Source: Paenibacillus kobensis NBRC 15729 (GTDB lineage: Bacteria; Bacillota; Bacilli; Paenibacillales; Paenibacillaceae). Taken from it: 64,000 nt of DNA. The stretch covers positions 124,001 to 188,000 of the forward strand of contig NZ_BILZ01000002.1 of the NCBI RefSeq assembly GCF_004000825.1, in the 5' to 3' direction. The translations under genes and the position numbers were made by a program. The notes below the pieces were generated by a model. The model was not told the origin of the DNA. It worked only from the letters and a program-made list of their open reading frames with translations, and searched no databases. The number at the start of each line of letters is the position of its first letter. The first letter of the stretch is position 1. Shown here one piece after another: positions 18,046 to 28,069 of the stretch.

Positions 18046-18184
18046 CATCAAAGCGTGTTCGTGTAGAAATATCGTGAAGTTATTATGAAAAATAAGCGCA
18101 TCGTCTCATCCTTCTAGGCCGATAAGATGAAAAAGATAGAGAGGCATGATACAATACATACATTCTTAGCAATGAAGGTGGTAA

Positions 18185-19321
<1,137 letters not shown>

Positions 19322-19354
19322 TCTCACGCAGACATCCTCACGAAGTTCTGTACA

Positions 19355-19411
19355 CGAATAAGCCGCCAGCGGCAGGTTACTGCAACCTTCCGCTGACGGC
19401 TTATTTTTTGA
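19355..19411 (+). terminator. Rho-independent terminator of mnmA
   Basis: AATAAGCCG...CAGCGG pairs with CCGCTGACGGCTTATT, followed by TTTT. The A-poor left flank suggests + strand use. Confidence 0.85.
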
Positions 19412-19438
19412 TATATATGATCTTCCTATGATTGCAGG

Positions 19439-20815
19439 TTACCCTAGCTCGATCCCCAGCGTCGGCTGTCCATTCTCGCCATCCCGCCTTCTTCGAACAT
19501 TAATGCGCGATATACGCAAATGATCGGTCTCTTCCACGATGAACTCGTAATCGTCATCCGTCGTTACCTTCTGATTCCGCTTCGGCGGAATTTCGATCTG
19601 CGCATAGAGCCAGCCGCCGATCGTATCATAATCGTCAGACTCGATCTCGATGCCGAAGTAGCTGTTCACTTCTTCGATAAGCATCATCCCGCTGATGGAG
19701 TACGTATTATCGTCTTTCTTCTCTAGCTCGGGGCGTTCCTCGTCGAATTCGTCCTGAATTTCTCCGACAATCTCTTCCATAATATCTTCGAGCGTCACGA
19801 GTCCCGAGGTGCCGCCGTATTCATCGATTAGAATCGCGATCTGCGTCCGGCGTTTCTGCATCAGCTTCAGCAAGGTGCTGATCTGCATCGACTCCGGCAC
19901 CGTCGTCATCGGCCGCGTAATCGTGCGGACATCTTTCAAATTTTGCGAAGATACTTTCAGAATGTCCTTAATATGCACGAACCCGATAATATTGTCCTTA
20001 TCTCCGTCGCATACCGGGTATCGAGTGTGCATTTCTTTCAAAGCAATCGCCTTATTTTCTTCGAACGAAAGGTTAGCGTATAAGCACACCATCTCTGTTC
20101 TCGGAATCATAATCTCTCGGGCATTGGTCTCGGCAAAATCGAAAATGTTGTCGACAAGAGTCAGTTCCGTATTGTCGATCAACCCGTTCTTGTGGCTTTC
20201 CTTGACGAGGATGCGAATCTCTTCTTCGGTATGCGCGGAATCTTGTTCGGAGGCTGGCTCGACGCCGGCAAGCTTCAGCAGCCGGTTCGCCAATCCGTTG
20301 AGCACCCAGATGAACGGATACATGATTTTGTGGAACAAGACGAGCGGCGCGGCTGTCAACAGCGTAACGCTTTCGGATTTGCGGATGGCAATCGTCTTCG
20401 GCGCCAGCTCGCCGAGCACGATATGAAGCACCGTAATGAACGAGAAAGCGATCGCGAACGAGATCGTATGCGACAGCACCTCGCTGTGAAATCCGAGCTG
20501 TGAGAACCACTTTTCCAGCAAGCTGGCAATGGCCGGTTCGCCGATCCATCCAAGACCGAGCGAAGCGAGCGTAATTCCGAGCTGACATGCCGACAAGTAA
20601 CCATCGAGATTGTTCGTCAGATGGGAGGCGAACAAGGCGCGCCGATGGCCGCCAGAGGCGAGTGAATCGATGCGGCTGCTCCTTACTTTAACCATTGCGA
20701 ATTCCGCTGCAACGAAAAAACCGTTCATGATGACCAACAAAACAACCAGTACCAATTTCAACATTAACGGTAACGGGTCACTACTCAACGAATCCCTGCC
20801 GACCGTACGCTGCAT
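19439..20815 (-). CDS. CNNM/CBS/CorC-domain membrane protein (HlyC/CorC family)
   Basis: The protein has about 458 residues: an N-terminal CNNM (DUF21) membrane domain with four hydrophobic helices (MLKLVLVVLLVIMNGFF near the start; AEFAMVKVR after it), two CBS domains (IMIPRTEMVCLY; HIKDILKV) and a C-terminal CorC/HlyC domain (DDYDTIGGWLYAQ). The family is linked to Mg2+ efflux or resistance and to other divalent ions. The start is uncertain: the ATG at 20815 has no close ribosome-binding site, while AAAGGAGGTG lies further up with no usable ATG at normal spacing; an ATG at 20767 is also possible. It is monocistronic. Confidence 0.85.
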   Translation of the reverse strand: MQRTVGRDSLSSDPLPLMLKLVLVVLLVIMNGFFVAAEFAMVKVRSSRIDSLASGGHRRALFASHLTNNLDGYLSACQLGITLASLGLGWIGEPAIASLLEKWFSQLGFHSEVLSHTISFAIAFSFITVLHIVLGELAPKTIAIRKSESVTLLTAAPLVLFHKIMYPFIWVLNGLANRLLKLAGVEPASEQDSAHTEEEIRILVKESHKNGLIDNTELTLVDNIFDFAETNAREIMIPRTEMVCLYANLSFEENKAIALKEMHTRYPVCDGDKDNIIGFVHIKDILKVSSQNLKDVRTITRPMTTVPESMQISTLLKLMQKRRTQIAILIDEYGGTSGLVTLEDIMEEIVGEIQDEFDEERPELEKKDDNTYSISGMMLIEEVNSYFGIEIESDDYDTIGGWLYAQIEIPPKRNQKVTTDDDYEFIVEETDHLRISRINVRRRRDGENGQPTLGIELG

Positions 20816-21079
20816 AAGAGCAGATCCGTACGATAGCAGGCGCACCTCCTTTATTTTCAACGAATCACGAAATAATTTCCAATTATATAGCAATAGCTTA
20901 TTCGATAGACAACAGCTGCGTCAAACCGTACCGACAGCGCAAAGCGCTGTAATCGGTCCGTATTCCACTTTATTCGGGAAGGATGTTCCATTATGCCAAT
21001 GATTCGCACGTATTCAGCCGCTCACAAGACCAGACGGCCGATTTTCGGGAAAATCATGAATTTGGGTTCTTAAGCAATC

Positions 21080-21132
21080 AAAAAAAGCCGCACACAGCCT
21101 CACTGGCGAACCAGCGAAGCGCACGGCTTTTC
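21080..21132 (-). terminator. Rho-independent terminator of mntH
   Basis: AAGCCGTGCGC and GTGTGCGGCTT arms with an inner CTGG/CCAG hairpin are followed by TTTTTTT on the - strand. Confidence 0.8.
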
Positions 21133-21164
21133 GTTCCATGTATGAGTTCGAGAAGAGGCTGGTG

Positions 21165-22523
21165 TCAGCTGAACCAATCGCCGACCGTTTGAGCAAGCAA
21201 GTAAATATTCAGTCCGGCGATGACAACAGCGATCGTCCATGCCGTGATTTGCAGCCACAGCTTGTTGGCGAATTCGCCCATCTTCGCTTTGTCGCTTGTA
21301 AACTTCACGAGCGGAATAACGGCAAAGGAAAGCTGCAAGGATAAAATAACCTGGCTTAGAATCAGCAGATCGACCGTGCCCGAATCGCCCATAATGCCGA
21401 TTACGATGACAGCCGGCACAATCGCGATCATCCGGGTAATTAGCCGGCGCAGCCATGCAGGAAGGCGAATATTGAGGAAGCCTTCCATGACGATTTGTCC
21501 CGCCAGCGTTCCTGTCAGCGTTGCGTTCTGGCCTGCCGCAAGCAGTGCGACGCCGAACAGTATGCTCGCTGCAGACGTTCCGAGCAGCGGCGCAAGCATA
21601 TGGTAAGCATCTTCGATCTCAGCAATAGCCGTATTGCCTGACGTATGGAACGTTGCTGCTGCAATGATCAATATTGCAGCGTTAATGAACAGGGCGAGCG
21701 ATAAAGCGAAGGTCGAATCGGCTGTCGCGAACCGGATCGCCTGCCGCTTGCCTTTCGGAGTCTGCTCGATTTGTCTCGTCTGTACGATGGAGGAATGCAG
21801 ATACAAGTTGTGCGGCATGACCGTCGCTCCGAGTATACCGATGCCGATATAGAGCATCTCCGGGTTCGTGAACAGCTCCGTGCTCGGTGCGAAGAACCCG
21901 TTCACAATGCCGCCTGCGTCCGGTCTCGCCCATATGATCTCAACCAAGAAACATCCACCGATAGTTGCGATAAGCGTAATGACCAGCGCTTCAATATAAC
22001 GGAACCCTTTGTTCTGCAGCAACAGCACGAGGAAAACGTCCAGAACGGTTATTAGAACGCCGTATATAATCGGAATGCCGAACAGCAGGTTAAGCGCAAT
22101 TGCCGTACCGAGTACTTCTGCCAAGTCGCAGGCGGCGATGGCGAGCTCGCACAACACCCATAATCCAATGGCTACAGGCTTACTGTAATGATCGCGGCAA
22201 GCTTGCGCCAAGTCGCGGCCTGTCACGATGCCAAGCTTCCCCGCAAGTGCTTGCAGCAGCATTGCCATTAGGTTCGACAACAGAATCACGAAGAGAAGCG
22301 AATAACCGAACATCGAGCCGCCCGCAATATCAGTAGCCCAGTTGCCGGGATCCATATATCCGACAGCGACAAGATAACCCGGACCGGCAAACGCCAGAAA
22401 CTTGCGGAACCATGACCCGGTTTTCGGAATTTTCATGGAACGGTGCACTTCCGGGAGGCTGACGCCTGACTGCTCCCTGCTCCAGCCTTGCTTATGCATT
22501 GCAATGCCTGTCTCTTTCCCCAT
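21165..22523 (-). CDS. mntH: Nramp family divalent metal (Mn2+) transporter MntH
   Basis: MntH imports Mn2+ and similar ions with protons. The 452-residue protein has about eleven hydrophobic helices and the two Nramp metal-site motifs: DPGN in helix 1 ([12 protein letters not shown]) and MPHN in helix 6 ([13 protein letters not shown]). The ATG at 22523 has GAGGTG seven bases upstream. The N-terminus before helix 1 is about 45 residues of soluble sequence. Two palindromes upstream look like MntR operators, as expected for a manganese-repressed uptake gene. Confidence 0.95.
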   Translation of the reverse strand: MGKETGIAMHKQGWSREQSGVSLPEVHRSMKIPKTGSWFRKFLAFAGPGYLVAVGYMDPGNWATDIAGGSMFGYSLLFVILLSNLMAMLLQALAGKLGIVTGRDLAQACRDHYSKPVAIGLWVLCELAIAACDLAEVLGTAIALNLLFGIPIIYGVLITVLDVFLVLLLQNKGFRYIEALVITLIATIGGCFLVEIIWARPDAGGIVNGFFAPSTELFTNPEMLYIGIGILGATVMPHNLYLHSSIVQTRQIEQTPKGKRQAIRFATADSTFALSLALFINAAILIIAAATFHTSGNTAIAEIEDAYHMLAPLLGTSAASILFGVALLAAGQNATLTGTLAGQIVMEGFLNIRLPAWLRRLITRMIAIVPAVIVIGIMGDSGTVDLLILSQVILSLQLSFAVIPLVKFTSDKAKMGEFANKLWLQITAWTIAVVIAGLNIYLLAQTVGDWFS

Positions 22524-22546
22524 ACTAATCACCTCAATCATTAATA

Positions 22547-22580
22547 TTTGTACTAGGCAAACGGTTTTGCACTAGGTCAA
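22547..22580 (-). promoter_or_regulatory. Two candidate MntR operators upstream of mntH
   Basis: TTTGTACTAGGCAAA (22547-22561) and TTTGCACTAGGTCAA (22566-22580) are similar palindromes 19 bases apart, so they face the same side of the helix. They resemble the MntR box (TTTGCCTNAGGNAAA type). They lie between the promoter and the mntH start. Confidence 0.6.
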
Positions 22581-22645
22581 CTTTTATCGTAAAAAAATCT
22601 ATGTCGTAATTCTATGCCTCTAGATAGAGGATTGTGCCTACTTTC

Positions 22646-22673
22646 ATTGTACATCCCCAAAAAAGTTTGTCAA
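22646..22673 (-). promoter_or_regulatory. Sigma-A-type promoter for mntH
   Basis: TTGACA (22668-22673), 16 bases, TACAAT (22646-22651) on the - strand. It lies inside or next to a strong inverted repeat. Confidence 0.65.
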
Positions 22674-22690
22674 TTGCAACTTTTTTGGGG
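22655..22690. repeat. 13-bp perfect inverted repeat over the mntH -35 region
   Basis: CCCCAAAAAAGTT and AACTTTTTTGGGG flank the ten bases TGTCAATTGC. It could be a decayed terminator or an operator. On neither strand does a T-run follow the stem. Confidence 0.7.
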
Positions 22691-23058
22691 GAGGGACAAA
22701 CTTAGAGGCATGGCCCCTAAGGACCCCCAGTTGAACTTCAAATTCAACTTCAACTTTCTAACCATCTAAATCATTTTCCTACCCACCTAAATCCTCCCTT
22801 CAAAGGGAGGACCCCAAGGGATTCCATCCCCCTGGACCCCCGGACAGAATAACGTTTAACGCAGCAGAGACGCTCCCTATTTTCTAAGCACTTCGACTCG
22901 CATCCCCTTCGGACAAGCTCCATTTTACCGTTCCCTTGCTACCTATCCAGATAACGTTCGAGTTACACAGCCGCTCCTTATCTTCTCTCTGCAACGACCC
23001 GCGCGCCCTCCGGGCAAGCTCCAGTTCGAGCACCTGCCACTTCATTTGAAGACAACAA
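22691..23058. other. Gene-free interval with diverged direct duplication
   Basis: No gene is supported. The stretch 22700-22850 is C-rich, low in complexity and without ribosome-binding sites. From 22849 to 22925 and from 22951 to 23026 lie two diverged direct copies of a sequence of about 76 bases (shared blocks ATAACGTT, GCTCC-TAT-TTCT, CGAC-CGC, CAAGCTCCA-TT). A 61-codon frame on the - strand spans the second copy but has no ribosome-binding site. Confidence 0.5.
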
Positions 23059-23092
23059 AAAAGCAGCAACGGATATATTCCGTTGCTGCTTG
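23059..23092 (-). terminator. Strong rho-independent terminator downstream of rarA
   Basis: AGCAGCAACGGA and TCCGTTGCTGCT form a perfect 12-bp stem with a five-base loop, followed by TTTTTTG on the - strand. It lies after the His/Gln-rich tract. Confidence 0.88.
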
Positions 23093-23093
23093 C

Positions 23094-23340
23094 CTAGTGT
23101 TGGTGATGGCGTTGATGATGGCTTTGGTGATCGTTTTGGTGTTTATTATGGTGATACATTTGGTGATGTATTGTGTTGTTGGTTTTGGTGATGTCTTTGT
23201 GATTATGATTTTGGTGTTGTGCTGGTCTGGATCTGGATCTGGATCTGGTTCTGGTGCTGGTGCTGGTGCTGGTTTTGGTGATACATTGGGTGATGACTTT
23301 GTGCTGATGGATTTGGTGCCGGCTTTGGTGAAGCGACTGG
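23094..23340 (-). pseudogene. His/Gln-rich repetitive tract, possibly a broken small gene
   Basis: Between the rarA stop and the terminator, the - strand is a low-complexity run of CAC/CAA/CAG/ACC triplets. One frame ends HHQMYHHNKHQNDHQSHHQRHHQH with a TAG at about 23094 (given here in pieces: HHQMYHHNKHQ, then HHQRHHQH). A related block, HHPMYHQNQHQHQHQNQ, lies upstream in another frame. The two blocks look homologous, which suggests an ancestral coding repeat broken by a frameshift. No start with a ribosome-binding site was found. A simple-sequence expansion without coding history is the alternative. Confidence 0.35.
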
Positions 23341-24666
23341 TTACTTCGTCGTCCGTTTATCCTTATTCCGTCTAAGCTGCTGGTTCTGGCGGATCTTATC
23401 TTCCATGCCCTGCTCGGAGGCGTCGTAGAAATGCTGGCCATGAAGCGAGTCCGGCAAGTATTGTTGGGTTACATAATTGCCCGGGAAATCATGCGGATAT
23501 TGATAGCCGACATGTCCAAGCTTCACTGCGCCTTTGTAGTGCGCATCACGTAGATGAAGCGGCACTTCTAACGTGCCCGACTGTTCAATGATGCTCATTG
23601 CTTTGCCTATCGCCATTGTGGTTGCATTCGACTTTGGACTTTCAACCGCAAACAAAATCGCCTGTGCGATGTTGTACTTCGCCTCCGGCCAACCGATTTT
23701 ACGATAGGCTTCAAGTGCCGTCGTCGCCTGCACCATCGCTTGCGGATTCGCAAGTCCGATGTCCTCGCTGCATGCGACAATGAGACGCCGAAGGAACGTC
23801 ATCGGCTCCATCCCAAGCTTCTCTACCGCATAGAGAAACCAAAATAATGCGGCGTCGCTAGAGCCGCGCACACTTTTGTGGAATGCGGACAGCACATCAT
23901 ATTGCGTCGATTCATCAGCCTTCGCAAGCGGCTTGCGGACCGATTCCTGCGCGACTTCAAGCGTAAGATGGACGGAACCATCCGGCTCGGACGGAGTCGT
24001 GACCGCCGCGATCTCAAGTGCGTTGAGCGCCCGGCGGATGTCGCCTCCTGCCGTCTGCGCAATATGATCAAGCGCATCCTCGTCCACCTGCAGCCGCATA
24101 AAGCCTAGTCCGCGCCCCGCATCAGACAGTGCCCGAAGCATCGCTTCACGGGCATGCTTCTTCGTTAGAGGCTCGAGCTGGAATAACGTAGACCGGGACA
24201 GTAATGCCCCGTTCACATAATGAAACGGGTTTTCCGTAGTTGCACCAATAAATATAATAACACCCTGCTCTACAGCCGGCAGAAGCGCATCCTGCCGCGA
24301 AGAGTTGAACCGGTGCACCTCGTCTAGAAATAGAATCGTCTGGCGTCCGTACAGCGACTTAGCTGATTTCGCCCGGTCGATCACGTCACGAACATCTTTA
24401 ACCGACGCATCGACCGCGTTCAGCTTTACGAAATCGGCTTCTGTCCGCCTCGATATAATATGAGCTAAAGTCGTCTTGCCGCATCCCGGAGGACCGTACA
24501 GGATGATCGACGATACCCGGTCGCCCTCAATCGCTCGCCTTAGCAGCTTGCCCTGTCCAACGATATGCTCTTGCCCGATATAATCGTCCAGCGTTTCGGG
24601 ACGCATCCGGTCCGCAAGCAGCCTCGCCTTCGGCGCCTGCTCCTCCCCAAAGCTGAATAAATCCAT
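23341..24666 (-). CDS. rarA: Replication-associated recombination protein RarA (MgsA)
   Basis: RarA is an AAA+ ATPase that acts at stalled replication forks. The 441-residue protein begins MDLFSFG and contains RMRPETLDDYIGQEHI, Walker A GPPGCGKTT, Walker B ILFLDEVHRFN, sensor GATTENPF and the C-terminal tetramer domain (EDIGLANPQAM, YPHDFPGNYV). GAAGGAGC precedes the ATG. B. subtilis yrvN sits at the same place next to cymR and tcdA. Confidence 0.95.
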   Translation of the reverse strand: MDLFSFGEEQAPKARLLADRMRPETLDDYIGQEHIVGQGKLLRRAIEGDRVSSIILYGPPGCGKTTLAHIISRRTEADFVKLNAVDASVKDVRDVIDRAKSAKSLYGRQTILFLDEVHRFNSSRQDALLPAVEQGVIIFIGATTENPFHYVNGALLSRSTLFQLEPLTKKHAREAMLRALSDAGRGLGFMRLQVDEDALDHIAQTAGGDIRRALNALEIAAVTTPSEPDGSVHLTLEVAQESVRKPLAKADESTQYDVLSAFHKSVRGSSDAALFWFLYAVEKLGMEPMTFLRRLIVACSEDIGLANPQAMVQATTALEAYRKIGWPEAKYNIAQAILFAVESPKSNATTMAIGKAMSIIEQSGTLEVPLHLRDAHYKGAVKLGHVGYQYPHDFPGNYVTQQYLPDSLHGQHFYDASEQGMEDKIRQNQQLRRNKDKRTTK

Positions 24667-25106
24667 GATGGCTGCAGCTCCTTCGTTCCATATACTATCT
24701 TTATTTTAGCATATCGGCCTATAATCCGCACATTTGTTCGATTGGATGGTCTCTCATTTCTCAGTGCATTACGTACAATGAGAAGCTTCAGATTTGACTA
24801 GGCAGGACCGTTCAATGTATTTCATACAACGAAAAAAGGCCTCAACATCTCCAAAACAGCTAATATCGCTTGTTCACGCATATTCCGATTGTACAGAATG
24901 CAATAAAGCAAGTTAGTTTAGCCCTATGAGGCACTATTCATTGTACAAATTACAACGAACCCCACCACGAACTTCTGAACACCTAATTCGTCCCATCAAA
25001 ATTGCATTAAGGCATCTATCGTGCTGGAATGCCCATGCCATGCCATGCTATGCCTTGCCATACCATTTCCTGCCGGGCCAAGTCGTGCAGCGCCCTTCCC
25101 AAATAG
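24667..25106. other. Gene-free interval upstream of rarA
   Basis: No gene is seen. The interval is AT-rich, with several TTGTACA/TGTACAA words (near 24773, 24890 and 24939), and a run of degenerate ATGCC pentamers at about 25030-25066. The rarA promoter must lie here but no clear -35/-10 pair stands out. Confidence 0.5.
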
Positions 25107-25149
25107 CAAAAAAGCCGACTGGTCTGCCAATACGGCAATCAGTCAGCTC
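25107..25149 (-). terminator. Rho-independent terminator of tcdA
   Basis: AGCTGACTGATTGCCG and CTGCCAGT-type arms (GGCAGACCAGTCGGCT) pair with a short loop, followed by TTTTTTGC on the - strand. Confidence 0.75.
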
Positions 25150-25156
25150 TTCCTGT

Positions 25157-25263
25157 TTAACCCCTGTCGCTCGGCCGTTTCAAGCTGACCGACAGTTTCT
25201 CGACGGCAGCCTTGCCACGCTTCTGCCTTGTCTCCTCACTCTTCAGCAGCGCAAGGTCTGCCA
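25157..25263 (-). CDS. Possible 35-residue basic peptide coupled to tcdA
   Basis: A short frame (MADLALLKSEETRQ, ending SLKRPSDRG) starts at an ATG overlapping the tcdA stop as TAATG and ends just before the terminator. The peptide would be basic and soluble. The ribosome-binding site is weak (GAGGG, about 12 bases away), so expression would depend on coupling. It may simply be the 3' untranslated region. Confidence 0.35.
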
Positions 25264-26040
25264 TTAAGCGTTGCCGCCCTCGCCCTGCTGCTTCTTGGCT
25301 TTCGCCTCTAGCAGTTCCTTGATGCAGACGCTGACCATAATCAGCCCCGCAACCGGCGGAACGAATGCATTGCTGGCGGGCGGCTGCTGCGCCTTGCGGA
25401 TTTCCGGCGCGTTGTCCGGCACGATCCGCTGCGTCACGTCTTCGCGCGGCTTCATCGGCTCCTCCGACGAGAAGACGACTTTGACACCTTTCTTGATGCC
25501 GTCCTTGCGCAGTTTCGTCCGCACGACGCGCGCGATCGGATCGGTATGCGTCTTGCTGATATCGACGACCTGGAACTTCGTCGGATCCATTTTGTTCGCG
25601 GCGCCCATGCTGGAGATCATCGGAATCTTGCGTTCCAGGCACTGCTTAATGAGATGAATTTTGTAGCCGATCGTATCCGATGCGTCAAGCACGTAATCCA
25701 GCTCATAGTCGAACAGCTGCTCGTACGTCTCCTCGGTATAGAACATGCGCAACGAAATAGCGTCGCATTCAGGGTTAATGAGTTTGATTCGGTCACGCAT
25801 AAGGTCCGCTTTCGGCTGGCCGACCGTCGTCGTCAGCGCGTGAATCTGGCGATTGATGTTCGTAATGTCTACGACGTCTTTATCGATTAGAATAATGCGG
25901 CCGACGCCTGTACGCGCCAGCGCTTCCGCCGCGATCGAGCCGACTCCGCCGATACCGAGCACGGCTACCGTGCTGCCTTTGAGCGCTTCGAGTCCTTCCG
26001 GACCGATCGAAAGCTCTGTTCGCGAGAATTGATGCAGCAT
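25264..26040 (-). CDS. tcdA: tRNA threonylcarbamoyladenosine dehydratase TcdA (YrvM-like)
   Basis: TcdA cyclises t6A to ct6A at A37 of ANN-decoding tRNAs, using ATP. The 258-residue protein is an E1/ThiF-like enzyme: FSRTELSIG start, nucleotide-binding GIGGVGSIAAEALARTG, DKDVVDITNINRQ, and the adenylation region with DASDTIGYK. The ATG at 26040 has GAGGAGGCC upstream; the 23 extra codons to 26109 are rejected. It is a separate unit next to aspS. Confidence 0.93.
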   Translation of the reverse strand: MLHQFSRTELSIGPEGLEALKGSTVAVLGIGGVGSIAAEALARTGVGRIILIDKDVVDITNINRQIHALTTTVGQPKADLMRDRIKLINPECDAISLRMFYTEETYEQLFDYELDYVLDASDTIGYKIHLIKQCLERKIPMISSMGAANKMDPTKFQVVDISKTHTDPIARVVRTKLRKDGIKKGVKVVFSSEEPMKPREDVTQRIVPDNAPEIRKAQQPPASNAFVPPVAGLIMVSVCIKELLEAKAKKQQGEGGNA

Positions 26041-26097
26041 ATTATCAGGCCTCCTCATGCTATGTAGGATAGGTCCGTATATACGGAAAATGTCCGG

Positions 26098-26134
26098 CAA
26101 AAAGCTCATCTGCTCGTGTGGCAGACGGGCTAAT
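26098..26134 (-). terminator. Rho-independent terminator of the hisS-aspS operon
   Basis: GCCCGTCTGCC and GCAGATGAGC pair, followed by TTTTTGCC on the - strand. Confidence 0.7.
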
Positions 26135-26211
26135 TGCCGGACGGTCCGCTCTAGCCGGCAGCTATTGCTGCCGCCGGCCAGGCGGGAAACACCTTACGAT
26201 CCTGTATCTAA

Positions 26212-28023
26212 TTACGCTTGAGGCGCACCTGCAGCAGCAGCGGCAGCCGGCTTCGAGCTTGGCTTAGGTACCGTGCGGATATGCAGCTGCTCCAGTTGTG
26301 ACAGCTCGACTTGCGACGGAGCGTCGACCATAACGTCGGTTGCGCTTGCCGTCTTAGGGAAGGCAATCGTCTCACGCAGGTTCGAACGGCCCGTCAGCAG
26401 CATAACGAGACGGTCCAGACCGAACGCGATGCCGCCGTGCGGCGGAGTACCATACTCGAACGCTTCGAGCAAGAAGCCGAATTGTTCATTCGCTTGCTCC
26501 ATCGAGAAGCCGAGCGTCTTGAACATAAGCTCTTGCACGTCGCGCTTGTAGATCCGCATCGAGCCGCCGCCGATTTCGTAGCCGTTGAGCACGATGTCAT
26601 ATGCTTGCGCGCGCACTTTGCCTGGATCTGTCTCGAGCAGCGCCAAATCGTCGTCGTTCGGACGCGTGAACGGATGGTGCATCGCGACATAACGTTTCGC
26701 ATCTTCGTCCCACTCGAGCAGCGGGAAGTCCACAACCCACAGGAACTTGAATTTCGATTCATCGATCAGGCCAAGATCGCGGCCCAGCTTCAGACGCAGG
26801 TTGCCAAGGACATCAGCGACGACTTTCGGCTTGTCAGCCGAGAACGTCAGCAAATCGCCTTCTTCAACGCCCAGACGCTCCGTCAGCGCTTCGATTTCTT
26901 CCGGTTTCAGGAACTTAACGATCGGACCTCTCCATTCGCCGTCCTTCACCGTGATCCATGCAAGGCCTTTGCCTCCGTAGCGGGCAGCGAACGGTTGCAG
27001 GTCGTCGAGTTCCTTACGGCTCCAGCTTGCGCAGCCTTTCGCGTTCAGCGCTTTAACTTCGCCGCCGGAAGCTGCAACGGATGCGAATACTTTGACGTCG
27101 CTGCTTGCAACGATATCGGTAATGTTCTTAATTTCCAGATCGAAGCGGAGGTCCGGCTTGTCGGAGCCGTATTTGTCCATTGCTTCAGCATACGTAATCC
27201 GTTGGAACGGCAACGGGATTTCGACGCCTACCGTCTCGCGGAAAATGCGTGCCATCAGTTGCTCCATCATGCCGAGCAGTTGATCCTGCGACAGGAACGA
27301 CGTCTCGATGTCCACCTGCGTGAACTCCGGTTGACGGTCAGCACGAAGGTCTTCGTCGCGGAAGCAGCGAGCTACTTGGTAGTAGCGCTCCAGACCGCCG
27401 ACCATCAGCAGCTGTTTGAATATTTGCGGCGATTGCGGCAGCGCGTAGAACTCTTCCGGATGCACACGGCTCGGTACGAGGTAATCGCGCGCGCCTTCCG
27501 GCGTACTCTTCGTCAGAATCGGCGTTTCTACATCGAGGAAGCCTTCTGCGTCAAGGAAGTCGCGGAATACTTTCGTCGTCTTCGAACGGAGCAGCATCGT
27601 ACGCTGCATCTCTGGACGGCGAAGGTCAAGATAACGGTGCTTCAGACGAAGCGGCTCGTCGACTTCTACACCGTCTTCAATTGGGAACGGAGGCGTCTTC
27701 GCCGAGTTCATAATTTCGATTTCGGTTACGCGGATTTCGATCTCGCCTGTCGCAATATTGGCGTTGAACGTTTCCGGATCGCGCTCGACAACTTTGCCGC
27801 GAACGGCAAGCACGAACTCGTTGCGAGCTTTGTCAGCGATTTCGAGTGCTGCGCCGGAGAAATCCGGGTTGAATACCGTTTGGACAAGACCGGTACGGTC
27901 GCGAAGATCGATGAACAATACGCCGCCAAGGTCGCGACGGCGCTGTACCCAGCCGTTCAGCGTAACGACTTGGCCAACATCGGTTTTCGTCAATGTACCG
28001 CAGGAATGAGTTTTCAACATCAT
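26212..28023 (-). CDS. aspS: Aspartyl-tRNA synthetase
   Basis: AspS is a class II synthetase. The 603-residue protein has an OB-fold anticodon domain ([22 protein letters not shown]-type; [13 protein letters not shown]), the catalytic motifs ([20 protein letters not shown] pieces: [29 protein letters not shown] pieces: [11 protein letters not shown]), the bacterial GAD insertion, and motif 3 ([12 protein letters not shown]). The C-terminus has an unusual low-complexity [12 protein letters not shown] tail. It lies 46 bases after hisS, and both follow one T-box. Two adjacent ATG codons (28023, 28020) are possible starts. Confidence 0.96.
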   Translation of the reverse strand: MMLKTHSCGTLTKTDVGQVVTLNGWVQRRRDLGGVLFIDLRDRTGLVQTVFNPDFSGAALEIADKARNEFVLAVRGKVVERDPETFNANIATGEIEIRVTEIEIMNSAKTPPFPIEDGVEVDEPLRLKHRYLDLRRPEMQRTMLLRSKTTKVFRDFLDAEGFLDVETPILTKSTPEGARDYLVPSRVHPEEFYALPQSPQIFKQLLMVGGLERYYQVARCFRDEDLRADRQPEFTQVDIETSFLSQDQLLGMMEQLMARIFRETVGVEIPLPFQRITYAEAMDKYGSDKPDLRFDLEIKNITDIVASSDVKVFASVAASGGEVKALNAKGCASWSRKELDDLQPFAARYGGKGLAWITVKDGEWRGPIVKFLKPEEIEALTERLGVEEGDLLTFSADKPKVVADVLGNLRLKLGRDLGLIDESKFKFLWVVDFPLLEWDEDAKRYVAMHHPFTRPNDDDLALLETDPGKVRAQAYDIVLNGYEIGGGSMRIYKRDVQELMFKTLGFSMEQANEQFGFLLEAFEYGTPPHGGIAFGLDRLVMLLTGRSNLRETIAFPKTASATDVMVDAPSQVELSQLEQLHIRTVPKPSSKPAAAAAAGAPQA

Positions 28024-28069
28024 GGGGAATCATTCTCCTCTATCATAGTATTGGGTTGTCTTAAGCTGC

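Noticed and set aside
22884-23069. 61-codon - strand frame in the non-coding gap
   Set aside because: It spans the diverged duplication and a terminator, and lacks a ribosome-binding site.
23046-23375. 109-codon + strand frame with a hydrophobic start and Gly/Ser repeats
   Set aside because: It is the complement of the His/Gln-rich tract, crosses the rarA stop and terminator, and has no ribosome-binding site.
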